Origin: Spirochaetales bacterium | Lineage (GTDB): Bacteria > Spirochaetota > Spirochaetia > DSM-2461 | Direction: 5' to 3' | Assembly: GCA_002748225.1 (NCBI GenBank) | Contig: PDRU01000055.1 | Coordinates: forward strand, 1-5,531 | DNA length: 5,531 nt | Position numbers and translations under genes: made by a program | Shown here: positions 1-5,531 of the stretch, one piece after another | Layout: every line of letters starts with the position of its first letter | Position numbering within the stretch: the first letter of the stretch is position 1 | Notes under the pieces: model-generated | The model's input: only the letters and a program-made list of their open reading frames with translations | Databases searched by the model: none | Told to the model about the DNA's origin: nothing

Positions 1-665
1 GCTACACGGAAATCATCCATTCTTTTGGTGGAAACTTCATATTTCAGACGGTAGGAATCGGCTGCGGACTGGAGCAAACGCCTTACCAGGTTAAAAAAAT
101 CTATTCTTTCCCGGTACCCTTCCCTGCGCGGGTCCATTCCGTGAAGAAGAGTTTTCAGATTCAGCGTATTTTTGGCAACCGCCGCCAGCCGGGCTTCCAG
201 TTCAACAACAGACCACTTCCACCGGCTGTTTTCCCCCAGGCTGTCTTTAACCAGATTAATGGCCAGTCCGCATTTACGGATAAGTTCATATCGCTTAATT
301 TCCGGGAAAGAGCTGGTAGCCAGAAGTTTTTCTTCATAGTCGCTGAAAGGAACGTCAACAAAATCGGAAAAAACCTTTTCCAGCTGAATAATGGCCCGGT
401 AACATGCTTTTCTGGCATAGTTAAGGGCATTTTCATTTTTCACACCCAAAAGAGACACAGAGAGGGCATTAATAACCAGATGGTGTGAAACAACAGTCAG
501 ATTGTCTACGGCCACTGAAATCCGCTTATACGGCTCACCTGCATCCTTATTGCGGAGAATGGCTTCAAGACGGCTTTCCTTTTCGTTCAGCTCATTAATT
601 TTCTGCTTAAAAGGGGCAATATGTTCAAAATATTTTTTTCGTGCTTCCGCGTTTACTTTCGCCAC
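1..665 (-). CDS. Unrecognised helical protein downstream of recN (3' end outside window)
   Basis: An uninterrupted frame of 221 codons from GTG at 665 to the window edge. I recognise no family. The product looks soluble and mostly helical: there is no signal peptide and no membrane segment. It begins VAKVNAEARKKYFEHIAPF, followed by a charged heptad-like stretch (KQKINELNEKESRLEAIL, 20-37) that could be a short coiled coil. A mixed helical region follows, with landmarks YARKACYRAIIQLEKVF (83-99), SRWKWSVVELEARLAAVAK (147-165), HGMDPRREGYRERIDFF (175-191) and LVRRLLQSAADSYRLKYE (193-210). Cysteines are few (88 and 132) and not arranged as a metal site. GTG is chosen because an in-frame TGA directly precedes it and no ATG occurs before codon 177. 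A GGGTG five bases upstream is a passable ribosome site. It is real rather than noise: the frame is long, codon use resembles its neighbours, strand and spacing fit the operon, and the overlapping frames give no protein-like product. The 31-base gap to recN suggests shared transcription. Function unknown. Confidence 0.75.
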   Translation of the reverse strand, partial: MAKVNAEARKKYFEHIAPFKQKINELNEKESRLEAILRNKDAGEPYKRISVAVDNLTVVSHHLVINALSVSLLGVKNENALNYARKACYRAIIQLEKVFSDFVDVPFSDYEEKLLATSSFPEIKRYELIRKCGLAINLVKDSLGENSRWKWSVVELEARLAAVAKNTLNLKTLLHGMDPRREGYRERIDFFNLVRRLLQSAADSYRLKYEVSTKRMDDFRV

Positions 666-680
666 TCAATCACCCGCCAT
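666..680 (-). other. Possible five-codon minicistron abutting the next start
   Basis: ATG GCG GGT GAT TGA occupies the gap after recN, in the same frame as the following gene, and its TGA is immediately followed by that gene's GTG. A CAGG lies 7 bases before this ATG and could serve as a weak ribosome site. It may be a leader reading frame coupled to the GTG start, a chance ATG, or the original start of the gene cut off by a point change. The sequence alone cannot decide. Confidence 0.3.
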
Positions 681-696
681 TCAGATACCTGCAGCA

Positions 697-2391
697 TTAA
701 CCCTGCCATCCTCTTTCTTTGAGAAGTCCGGCCGCATGTCCAAGGGAAGCTTCCGCATTCTGATCTCCGGCCAGCATGCGGGCTACTTCCTTAACCCGCT
801 CAGATCCGTCTACCCGTTCAACGCGGGTAACCGTCCGGCCGTCTACAGTGCTTTTACTTACCTTTAAATGATTATCTGCGAAGACGGCGATTGACGCAAG
901 ATGTGTTATGCAAAAGACCTGTTTGGAACCTGAGAGAAGATGCAGATGTTCTCCCACCGCACGGGCCACCTCCCCGCCGATACCTGTATCCACCTCGTCA
1001 AACACCATGGTCTGTACAATATCCGACTCCCCCAGAACCGATTTAAGGGCCAGCATTACACGGGAAAGCTCTCCCCCGGAGGCCACCGATTTCAATGGTT
1101 TAGGCGATTCCCCCCTGTTGGCCGAAAGCAGGAACTCCACGTTATCCAAACCGTAGGGACCAATAAGAGTTTTGCCAGAGTTGTTCTGTTTTCCCTCAAG
1201 CTCCACTGAAAAACGGGCATCACCCATTCCCAGCGCTTTTAAACGGAGCTCTGTTTTCTCACGCATGGCAGACGAAGCTTTCCGGCGTTCCCGGCTTATG
1301 GCAGCCGCTTCCGCGGATATCCGGTTCTGAAGCTCAACTTTGCGTTCCTGCAGTTTCCGGCGTTCATCGCCCCGGCCTTCAAGTCCTTCCAGCCGCCGGA
1401 CACATTCTTCCGAATATTCCAGAAGAGCCTCGGCATTCGGAACTCCGTATTTTTTTTCCAGGGTTCCCAAACGGGAGAGACGGCTGTCAACCGCTTCCAT
1501 TTCTTCCGGATTGAATTCCACATCGTCCCTTTTAACGCGGATGTCCTGCACCAGATCTTCCAGCTCAATAAAAGCGCTTTCAAAGCGCTCCTGTATACTC
1601 CCGGCAGACGCGTCAATGGAAGAAATGCGGCGCAGCTTTTCTCCCGCACCTCTCAGGCGGGAAAGCGCTCCGGAACGGGCTTCGGATACAGCATCCAGAA
1701 CGCCTTCCAGCTCCACCGCCAGTTCCTCCGAACGGGCCATAATTTTCTGGCGGTGTTCCAGTTCTTTTTCTTCACCTTTGCGAATTTTAACTTCCTGTAT
1801 TTCTTCTACGGCAAAGCGCAGGAATTCAGCCTCACGCGCCGTCTCCGATTCTTCCTTTTCCAGAGCCTCAAGCTGACGCCCAAGATTTGTCAATTCAGTA
1901 AACTGCGCGGTAAAATCCTTAACTCTGTCCTCCAGACCGGCAAAGCTGTCCAGAAACTTCCGGTGCGAAGCAGTACGGAAAAGAGACTGATGCTCATGCT
2001 GTCCGTGGATATCCACCAGTAACTCGGCCAGCTCTGAAAGCGCCGTCCGGGTAACCGGAACGGACTGAATGGAAACAGTGCCTCTCCCTCCGGCTTTCAG
2101 CACACGCCGGATCAGAAAACAGTTATCTTCAGGAGTAATACCGTACTTTTCCATCCACTCCCGGAGTTCGGCTGTTTCTTCAACTCTCAGAACAGCATTC
2201 ACCTCCGCCTCGCTGGCGCCTTCCCTGATATTCTCCGCACTGCCCTTCTGCCCCAAAGCAAGAGAAAGGGCATCTATAAGAATGGATTTACCCGCGCCTG
2301 TTTCTCCCGACAGAACATTAAAACCAGGCCGGAACTCAACAGTTACCTCATCCATCAGAGCAAAATTCCGAATATGTATCCGCTCAAGCAT
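697..2391 (-). CDS. recN: DNA repair protein RecN
   Basis: SMC-like ATPase acting early in double-strand-break repair, where it helps hold and search DNA ends for RecA-dependent recombination. 564 residues, compared with about 553 in E. coli and 576 in B. subtilis. Order of parts: N-terminal IHIRNFALMDEVTVEF with Walker A GETGAGKS (29-36); the RecN-typical DIHGQHEHQSLF (127-138) around the Q-loop region; a long, highly charged two-stranded coiled coil (about 155-390, with a central break near 290-320); the ABC signature VASGGELSRVMLALK (436-450); Walker B MVFDEVDTGIGG (462-473) with the catalytic Glu; the H-loop CITHLAS (494-500); and a C-terminal VKEVARMLAGD region (533-543). All ATPase motifs are intact. 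It is translated from inside the nadK end. I saw no LexA-like box (neither CTGT-N8-ACAG nor GAAC-N4-GTTC) just upstream, so there is no sequence sign of its own SOS promoter. The next gene begins 31 bases after its stop. Confidence 0.97.
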   Translation of the reverse strand: MLERIHIRNFALMDEVTVEFRPGFNVLSGETGAGKSILIDALSLALGQKGSAENIREGASEAEVNAVLRVEETAELREWMEKYGITPEDNCFLIRRVLKAGGRGTVSIQSVPVTRTALSELAELLVDIHGQHEHQSLFRTASHRKFLDSFAGLEDRVKDFTAQFTELTNLGRQLEALEKEESETAREAEFLRFAVEEIQEVKIRKGEEKELEHRQKIMARSEELAVELEGVLDAVSEARSGALSRLRGAGEKLRRISSIDASAGSIQERFESAFIELEDLVQDIRVKRDDVEFNPEEMEAVDSRLSRLGTLEKKYGVPNAEALLEYSEECVRRLEGLEGRGDERRKLQERKVELQNRISAEAAAISRERRKASSAMREKTELRLKALGMGDARFSVELEGKQNNSGKTLIGPYGLDNVEFLLSANRGESPKPLKSVASGGELSRVMLALKSVLGESDIVQTMVFDEVDTGIGGEVARAVGEHLHLLSGSKQVFCITHLASIAVFADNHLKVSKSTVDGRTVTRVERVDGSERVKEVARMLAGDQNAEASLGHAAGLLKERGWQG

Positions 2392-3241
2392 TCACGCCTC
2401 CCGACCAGCCAAGCTTATTTCGGACCACCTCGTAAAAAACACGGCGGTTGGATTTGATAATCCGCACACTGTCCGGAATACCCATTACATGTATTTCGTC
2501 TTCTTCCTCCAGAGGAAAAAGCTCCTGTCCGTCCACCGTCAGCTGTACGGAAACCCGCTGATGCCTGTCAACACGGATCACCGCTTCATCCGAAGAGGGC
2601 AGAACCATGGACCTCCAGGAAAGCGAAAACGGACTGAGCGGTGTCAGAACCAGGGCATCCATGGGCGGAACAATAACAGGCCCGCCGGCAGCCAGAGAAT
2701 GCCCGGTTGAACCGGTGGCAGTAGCCAGAATAATACCGTCCCCCTGAAAACGGCCCCCTTCATATCCGCCCAGTTCAACCGAAAGTCTGACCATCTTGCT
2801 TATACCGGCGGCACTGACAACCGCGTCGTTAGCTCCCCGGTACTGTGCGGCAACTTTACCGGCCCGGTACACTTCCACATTGAGCATTAAGCGGCTTTCT
2901 ACTTCCAGCTTTCCCGTCAGCCAGGCATCAAGAGTTTCCTCCCACTCATAATGAGTTACTTCCGTAATAAAACCGAAAGTACCCAGATGAACCGGCAGAA
3001 CAGGCACAGGGTTAAGCGCGAATTTACGGGCACAGGAAAGAAAAGTACCGTCGCCGCCCAGAGAAACAGCAAACTCAACCTTTTTACCGGACTCCTCTAC
3101 ACGCTTCGGCAGCCGCTGTTCCCGGGAACTGCAGGGAACCACCTCAAAACCGTTTTCCTCCAGTTTTGTCTTCATCCTGCAGAAAATTTTTCCGGCAAGA
3201 GTTTTCTGAGGATTATAGACAATAACTGTTAAACCGCCCAT
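2384..3241 (-). CDS. nadK: NAD kinase
   Basis: Phosphorylates NAD+ at the 2' position of the adenosine ribose using ATP or polyphosphate, the only route to NADP; cytosolic. 285 residues, typical for bacterial NadK. Motifs in order: VSLGGDGTFL (59-68) with the GGDGT signature and its catalytic Asp at 64, the stretch VHLGTFGFITE (84-94), GANDAVVS (137-143) where the conserved NE/ND pair appears as Asn-Asp, GDGIILATATGSTGHSLAAGGP (167-188) containing the glycine-rich NAD-binding TGST core, DALVLTPLSPFSLSWR (195-210), VDGQE (236-240) and the C-terminal NKLGW (275-279). Nothing essential is missing. The start was chosen by the AGGAG site and by the family N-terminus. The gene sits 29 bases after the DegT-like gene and overlaps recN by 8 bases (ATGCTTGA). 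Its last codons also hold the recN ribosome site, so the two are very likely translationally coupled. Adjacency of nadK and recN is common in bacteria. Confidence 0.96.
   Translation of the reverse strand: MGGLTVIVYNPQKTLAGKIFCRMKTKLEENGFEVVPCSSREQRLPKRVEESGKKVEFAVSLGGDGTFLSCARKFALNPVPVLPVHLGTFGFITEVTHYEWEETLDAWLTGKLEVESRLMLNVEVYRAGKVAAQYRGANDAVVSAAGISKMVRLSVELGGYEGGRFQGDGIILATATGSTGHSLAAGGPVIVPPMDALVLTPLSPFSLSWRSMVLPSSDEAVIRVDRHQRVSVQLTVDGQELFPLEEEDEIHVMGIPDSVRIIKSNRRVFYEVVRNKLGWSGGVNA
2397..2402 (-). promoter_or_regulatory. Ribosome binding site of recN inside nadK
   Basis: GGGAGG, read within the Ser-Gly-Gly codons near the nadK 3' end, lies 5 bases before the recN ATG at 2391-2389. It supports that start although the start lies before the nadK stop. 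Confidence 0.85.
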
Positions 3242-3246
3242 TGCTG

Positions 3247-3251
3247 CTCCT
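3247..3251 (-). promoter_or_regulatory. Ribosome binding site that fixes the nadK start
   Basis: AGGAG lies 5 bases before the ATG at 3241-3239, in the 29-base gap after the preceding gene. The frame stays open for 47 codons further upstream, but those codons overlap the previous gene, look nothing like NAD kinase and have no such site. The ATG at 3241 is therefore preferred. Confidence 0.85.
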
Positions 3252-3270
3252 GTTTCAGTATATGCCGGAA

Positions 3271-4281
3271 TCAAGGCAAAGTGGACAGTACCTTGGCAAT
3301 ATGCTGAACATTCTTCTTTCCAAGAGTGGGATAAAGCGGGAAAAGAAGCACACTCATCATCAGGGAACGGGCCACGGGGCATTCATCGCTTGCGCAATTA
3401 AATGCCGGCGCCGTTTCAATACCCTTCTTCCGTGCGTAGCGGATCACTTCTTTCATTCCGGAAGAGAGTACCACCGGAAAAGAATAAGGTACGGCCCTCA
3501 CCTCTTCACTTTCAGGACTTGCCAGGGTTCGGTGACGCCCTTTGAGCAGAGCATTGCGGAATACCTCAGCTATCGTTTCACGCGTTTCCAGAGCCTGCGG
3601 AAATTCGCGCCACTGAACCAGCCCCAGAGAAGCATTCAAATCCGGCAGAAAAGCATCGACCGACAATTCATCTGCTTTTTCCTCCAGACGGCTCAGAGCA
3701 GACCGGTTCCCGGCCAGAATAAGCGTACCGCCGCCCGCAGTGGCTATGGCATCCGTTTCCATGGGCAGCAGAAGAAAGTCAGCCCCTTTTCCCAGAGGAC
3801 CGGATTCATCCGCAGCGCCCAGACTCTGCCCGGCATCCAGTACAAGAGGCACCCCGGCATCGGCCAGAAAACCCAGATCGGGGACACAGCCCAGAGGGGC
3901 GTGGACAAAAACAGCCTTTATTCCTCCCCTGGAGAGTATTTCTGCTGCAAGCTGCGGATTCATACACGCATCTTCTTCCCGCACATCCGCAAAAACAGGT
4001 TCAAGGCCGCAGTGTCTGAATGCCGTCAAATAGGCTGAAGGAGCCAGCGGTGAAATAAGCACCCTGTCTCCGGAAGAAAGCTCCAGAGCCGCAGCTGTCA
4101 GCTCAATGGCCCTGACATACTCACGCAGAGCAAGGCCCCCTTCCTGACCGAATTCACCGCAGGCCGCAGCAACCAGATCCTGAGCCAGGGAAGCCGGCCC
4201 TATAACATCCGTAACCAGGCATGACAATACCGACTGCATATCCCTCCGGCGGATGGAAGGTTTGAACAAGGGAATAGACAT
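3271..4281 (-). CDS. DegT/DnrJ/EryC1/StrS-fold protein, aminotransferase-like, probably non-catalytic
   Basis: 336 residues with the fold of PLP-dependent sugar aminotransferases but a degraded active site. Family marks seen: the N-terminal IPLFKPSI (3-10) and IGP (27-29), SGDRVLISPLAPSAYLTAF (70-88, like GDEVI..TFVAT), LEPVFADV (93-100, like PVFVDVD), AVFVHAPLG (123-131), LVLDAGQSLGA (146-156) with the cofactor-ring Asp at 149, and a C-terminal CPVAR...LFPLYPTLG segment (301-321) like the family's LPLYP motif. Missing: the Schiff-base Lys of the KN.T..GEGG region, where the aligned stretch is DAIATAGGG (177-185) with Asp 177 at the Lys position, and the SGT.AL phosphate-binding loop, which aligns with EYVRAI (54-59). 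The family is usually about 360-400 residues, so it is somewhat short. The reading frame is intact and its codon use resembles that of its neighbours, so it looks maintained rather than decaying. Its ATG follows the cheW TGA after one base with no clear Shine-Dalgarno site, suggesting translational coupling. The fold is well supported; the function is unknown. Confidence 0.8.
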   Translation of the reverse strand: MSIPLFKPSIRRRDMQSVLSCLVTDVIGPASLAQDLVAAACGEFGQEGGLALREYVRAIELTAAALELSSGDRVLISPLAPSAYLTAFRHCGLEPVFADVREEDACMNPQLAAEILSRGGIKAVFVHAPLGCVPDLGFLADAGVPLVLDAGQSLGAADESGPLGKGADFLLLPMETDAIATAGGGTLILAGNRSALSRLEEKADELSVDAFLPDLNASLGLVQWREFPQALETRETIAEVFRNALLKGRHRTLASPESEEVRAVPYSFPVVLSSGMKEVIRYARKKGIETAPAFNCASDECPVARSLMMSVLLFPLYPTLGKKNVQHIAKVLSTLP

Positions 4282-4282
4282 A

Positions 4283-4747
4283 TCAGGCGTACTGGCTTAT
4301 TTGCTGAAGCTCGTCAGAGTCAAACAACCGCAGAGAATCAAGAATAATCAGATAATTATCATCCCGCGAAACAACACCCCGAATATACTCAGCCCCAATG
4401 CTGGAAATAACCTGGGGAGGCTCCTGTATTTCTCCATGTTCTATGGAAACAACCCGCAGAATCCTGTCAATAACAATACCCAGATTCATTCCGCCTATAG
4501 TTAAAATGAGCAGGGATTTTTCCAGAGAGTCCTCTGAAGGCTGAATATGAAAACGCCTGTGGAGACTTATAATCGGTATAATCCCGCCCCGAAGATTAAA
4601 CAACCCTTCCACATAAGCCGGAGCGTTTGGAATATCACGTATGGAACTGTAATCAACAATTTCCTTGACTTCCATAATATCAATTCCATAAATCTCTTCA
4701 CCCAGCTGAAATGTAACAATTTGCATTGCGTTATTCAAATCGGCCAT
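4283..4747 (-). CDS. cheW: CheW chemotaxis coupling protein
   Basis: Adaptor that links methyl-accepting chemoreceptors to the histidine kinase CheA in the cytoplasmic face of receptor arrays. At 154 residues it is one CheW (SH3-like) domain and nothing else, the usual size. Seen in order: the first strand VTFQLGEEIYGIDI (residues 11-24) with VKEIV, VEGLFNLRGGIIPII (47-60) holding the conserved NLRG with its Arg at 53, then SLHRRF where many homologues have DLRRRF, the second subdomain LGIVIDRILRVV (89-100), and YIRGVVSRDDNYLIILD (121-137). There is no response-regulator domain, so it is CheW rather than CheV, and no kinase domain, so it is not a CheA fragment. No other chemotaxis gene is visible. 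It is the first gene after the putative promoter, and its stop codon is one base from the start of the next gene, which implies co-transcription. In T. pallidum a cheW also lies near nadK and recN (from memory). Confidence 0.95.
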   Translation of the reverse strand: MADLNNAMQIVTFQLGEEIYGIDIMEVKEIVDYSSIRDIPNAPAYVEGLFNLRGGIIPIISLHRRFHIQPSEDSLEKSLLILTIGGMNLGIVIDRILRVVSIEHGEIQEPPQVISSIGAEYIRGVVSRDDNYLIILDSLRLFDSDELQQISQYA

Positions 4748-4751
4748 AATT

Positions 4752-4756
4752 CCTCC
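4752..4756 (-). promoter_or_regulatory. Ribosome binding site of cheW
   Basis: A perfect GGAGG sits 4 bases before the cheW ATG (4747-4745) and is the reason for choosing that start. It is among the strongest Shine-Dalgarno matches in the window. Confidence 0.85.
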
Positions 4757-4766
4757 GGTTTAGTCT

Positions 4767-4795
4767 AATATAACGGCTAAAAGAAGCGAGGGCAA
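4767..4795 (-). promoter_or_regulatory. Putative sigma70-type promoter for the cheW-recN unit
   Basis: Minus-strand -35 box TTGCCC (4795-4790, 4 of 6 to TTGACA), a 17-base spacer, and -10 box TATATT (4772-4767, 5 of 6 to TATAAT). This predicts transcription starting near 4760 and a leader of only about 10-15 bases carrying the cheW ribosome site. The overlapping sequence GCCGTTAT (4778-4771) matches 6 of 8 bases of the flagellar/chemotaxis sigma28 -10 element GCCGATAA, but no TAAA lies at the expected distance upstream, so sigma70 is the better reading. It is the only promoter-like element in the 102-base gap and points into cheW. Confidence 0.5.
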
Positions 4796-4811
4796 CGGTC
4801 AGATACCTGCC
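4791..4811 (-). terminator. Weak candidate intrinsic terminator after deoD
   Basis: On the minus strand GGCA pairs with TGCC and GGT with ACC around a 5-base loop (ATCTG), with a 2-base bulge on one side. This gives a 7-bp imperfect stem, followed six bases later by TTCTTTT. It lies about 40 bases after the deoD stop. The stem is short and bulged and the T run is neither perfect nor adjacent, so this is a weak call. It also overlaps the -35 box proposed for cheW. Confidence 0.25.
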
Positions 4812-4849
4812 GGAACCTGCTCAGCGCCCACCAGCTTATCCATAAATTA

Positions 4850-5531
4850 TTAGTCGGCCATTTCCAGCGCTATCTGCATCATTTTTGTAAAAGCGTTCTG
4901 ACGTTCTTCACTGGTTGTTTCCTCACCCTTCGCCAGGGAATCGGAAACAGTAAGCAGGCAGGCAGCCTGTTTATTGGAAGACATGGCATTGGCAAACAGA
5001 CCAAAAGCCTCCATTTCAGCTGCCAGACAACCGTGTTCCCGGTGAATCTGCTTGTATTCCTCAAAATTCTGACGGTAGAAAACATCGGAAGAATGCACAC
5101 GGCAGCGGCGGATGGGAATATTCAGCTCATCGGCAAAACCGGCCAGCTTTTCATTCAAAGCAGGACTGGCCGCCAGAACATCACCCTCAAAACCGCTCTG
5201 TACCCGCGCAAAACTCGACTCGGACCATACATCCTCCACCAGAAGCACATCGTAAAGATTCAGCTCAGGAGCATATGCGCCGCAGGAGCCGATGCGGATA
5301 ATATTTTCCACACCGTAAAAGTTATACAGTTCAAATGAATAGATTCCGATGCTCGGCATACCCATGCCGGAACTGACAACAGAAATTTTCCGTCCTTTGT
5401 AGGTACCGGTATATGCCAGAGCATTGCGTACCGAATTGATTTCGCGGGAACCGCTCAAAAAGTTTTCTGCAATAAATTTGGCGCGCAGGGGATCGCCGGG
5501 CATTAACACTGTCCCGGCAACTTCATCCTTT
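4850..5531 (-). CDS. deoD: Purine nucleoside phosphorylase, DeoD type (5' end outside window)
   Basis: Cytosolic purine salvage enzyme that splits purine (deoxy)ribonucleosides with phosphate into free base and (deoxy)ribose-1-phosphate. 226 residues are visible. Reading is open to the window edge and the first visible residues (KDEVAGTVLMPGDPLRAK) align with residues 10-27 of the 239-residue E. coli DeoD. The true start therefore lies about 9-10 codons upstream, and an internal GTG or ATG at 5501-5509 should not be used as the start. Family residues seen in order: GDPLRAK (phosphate site), SVRNALAYTGTYKGRK, SGMGMPSIGIYS, IIRIGSCGAY (phosphate-binding Arg and Ser), EMEAFGL (ribose-binding Met-Glu), and TVSDS with the Asp that in DeoD-type enzymes protonates N7, then EERQ with its partner Arg. 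The C-terminus is complete, ending in EMAD and two consecutive TAA stops. The trimeric type lacks the DeoD motifs, so the hexameric, 6-oxo/6-amino purine class is expected. It is separated from cheW by 102 bases and is probably a different unit. Confidence 0.95.
   Translation of the reverse strand, partial: KDEVAGTVLMPGDPLRAKFIAENFLSGSREINSVRNALAYTGTYKGRKISVVSSGMGMPSIGIYSFELYNFYGVENIIRIGSCGAYAPELNLYDVLLVEDVWSESSFARVQSGFEGDVLAASPALNEKLAGFADELNIPIRRCRVHSSDVFYRQNFEEYKQIHREHGCLAAEMEAFGLFANAMSSNKQAACLLTVSDSLAKGEETTSEERQNAFTKMMQIALEMAD

Noticed and set aside
137..139. NadK Asn-Asp (residues 138-139) instead of Asn-Glu as a sign of altered activity
   Set aside because: Coordinates here are residues, not bases. 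Asp at this place is a common family variant and all other motifs are intact.
1340..1876. Plus-strand serine/arginine-rich open frame of 178 codons
   Set aside because: It is antisense to the charged coiled coil of recN. The Ser/Arg-rich low-complexity product is what the complement of Glu/Leu-rich coding sequence gives, and there is no ribosome site or homology.
2069..2710. Plus-strand open frame of 213 codons across the recN/nadK junction
   Set aside because: It runs antisense through two genes with strong motif support and encodes nothing protein-like.
3250..3262. TATACT as a -10 box for an internal nadK promoter
   Set aside because: No acceptable -35 box lies 16-18 bases upstream, and the start point would fall on the ribosome site.
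3242..3382. 47-codon N-terminal extension of nadK
   Set aside because: In frame and open, but it overlaps the 3' end of the preceding gene, is Cys/Pro-rich and unlike any NadK N-terminus, and lacks the AGGAG site present before the ATG at 3241.
3241..4038. Plus-strand open frame of 265 codons
   Set aside because: It lies antisense to the DegT-like gene, has a composition rich in His, Gln and Arg, and shows no recognisable motif, while the opposite strand has clear family motifs.
5501..5509. Internal GTG/ATG as the deoD start
   Set aside because: Upstream codons continue to match the DeoD N-terminus to the window edge, and starting here would remove conserved N-terminal residues.

Overview
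All supported genes in this window lie on the minus strand, so the genomic order reads from high to low coordinates: deoD (5' end cut off) - cheW - a DegT-fold aminotransferase-like protein - nadK - recN - an unrecognised gene whose 3' end is cut off. There are no tRNAs, rRNAs, CRISPR arrays, insertion sequences or phage genes. The DNA is of moderate G+C, about 99% gene-dense, and looks like chromosomal backbone. From memory (not checked here), cheW close to nadK and recN resembles the Treponema pallidum region around TP0439-TP0442. A spirochaete of the Treponema/Spirochaeta group is therefore my best guess for the source, with moderate confidence.

Region by region. 4850-5531 holds a DeoD-type purine nucleoside phosphorylase lacking only about its first 9-10 residues. 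4748-4849 is the only real intergenic gap on that side. It holds a tandem stop, a weak hairpin followed by a T-rich run, and a good sigma70-type promoter pointing into cheW. 4283-4747 is a single-domain CheW adaptor. 3271-4281 starts one base after the cheW stop. It has the DegT/DnrJ/EryC1/StrS fold signatures at both ends, but the Schiff-base lysine position is Asp and the phosphate-binding SGT motif is gone. 2384-3241 is NAD kinase. It overlaps by 8 bases recN (697-2391), a complete RecN with all ABC/SMC motifs. 1-665 is a further open frame that starts at GTG directly after an in-frame TGA; I do not recognise its family.

How the genes fit together. cheW to recN, and probably on into the last gene, look like one transcription unit: gaps of 1, 28 or 29 and 31 bases plus one 8-base overlap, and no terminator seen between them. 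The unit mixes chemotaxis signalling, NADP synthesis and double-strand-break repair, so shared transcription does not imply a shared pathway. deoD (purine salvage) appears to be a separate upstream unit.

The points most worth a second look are the apparently catalytically dead DegT-like protein, the unidentified gene after recN, and its odd ATG-(3 codons)-TGA-GTG start region. I see no evidence of a new defence or mobile system here.
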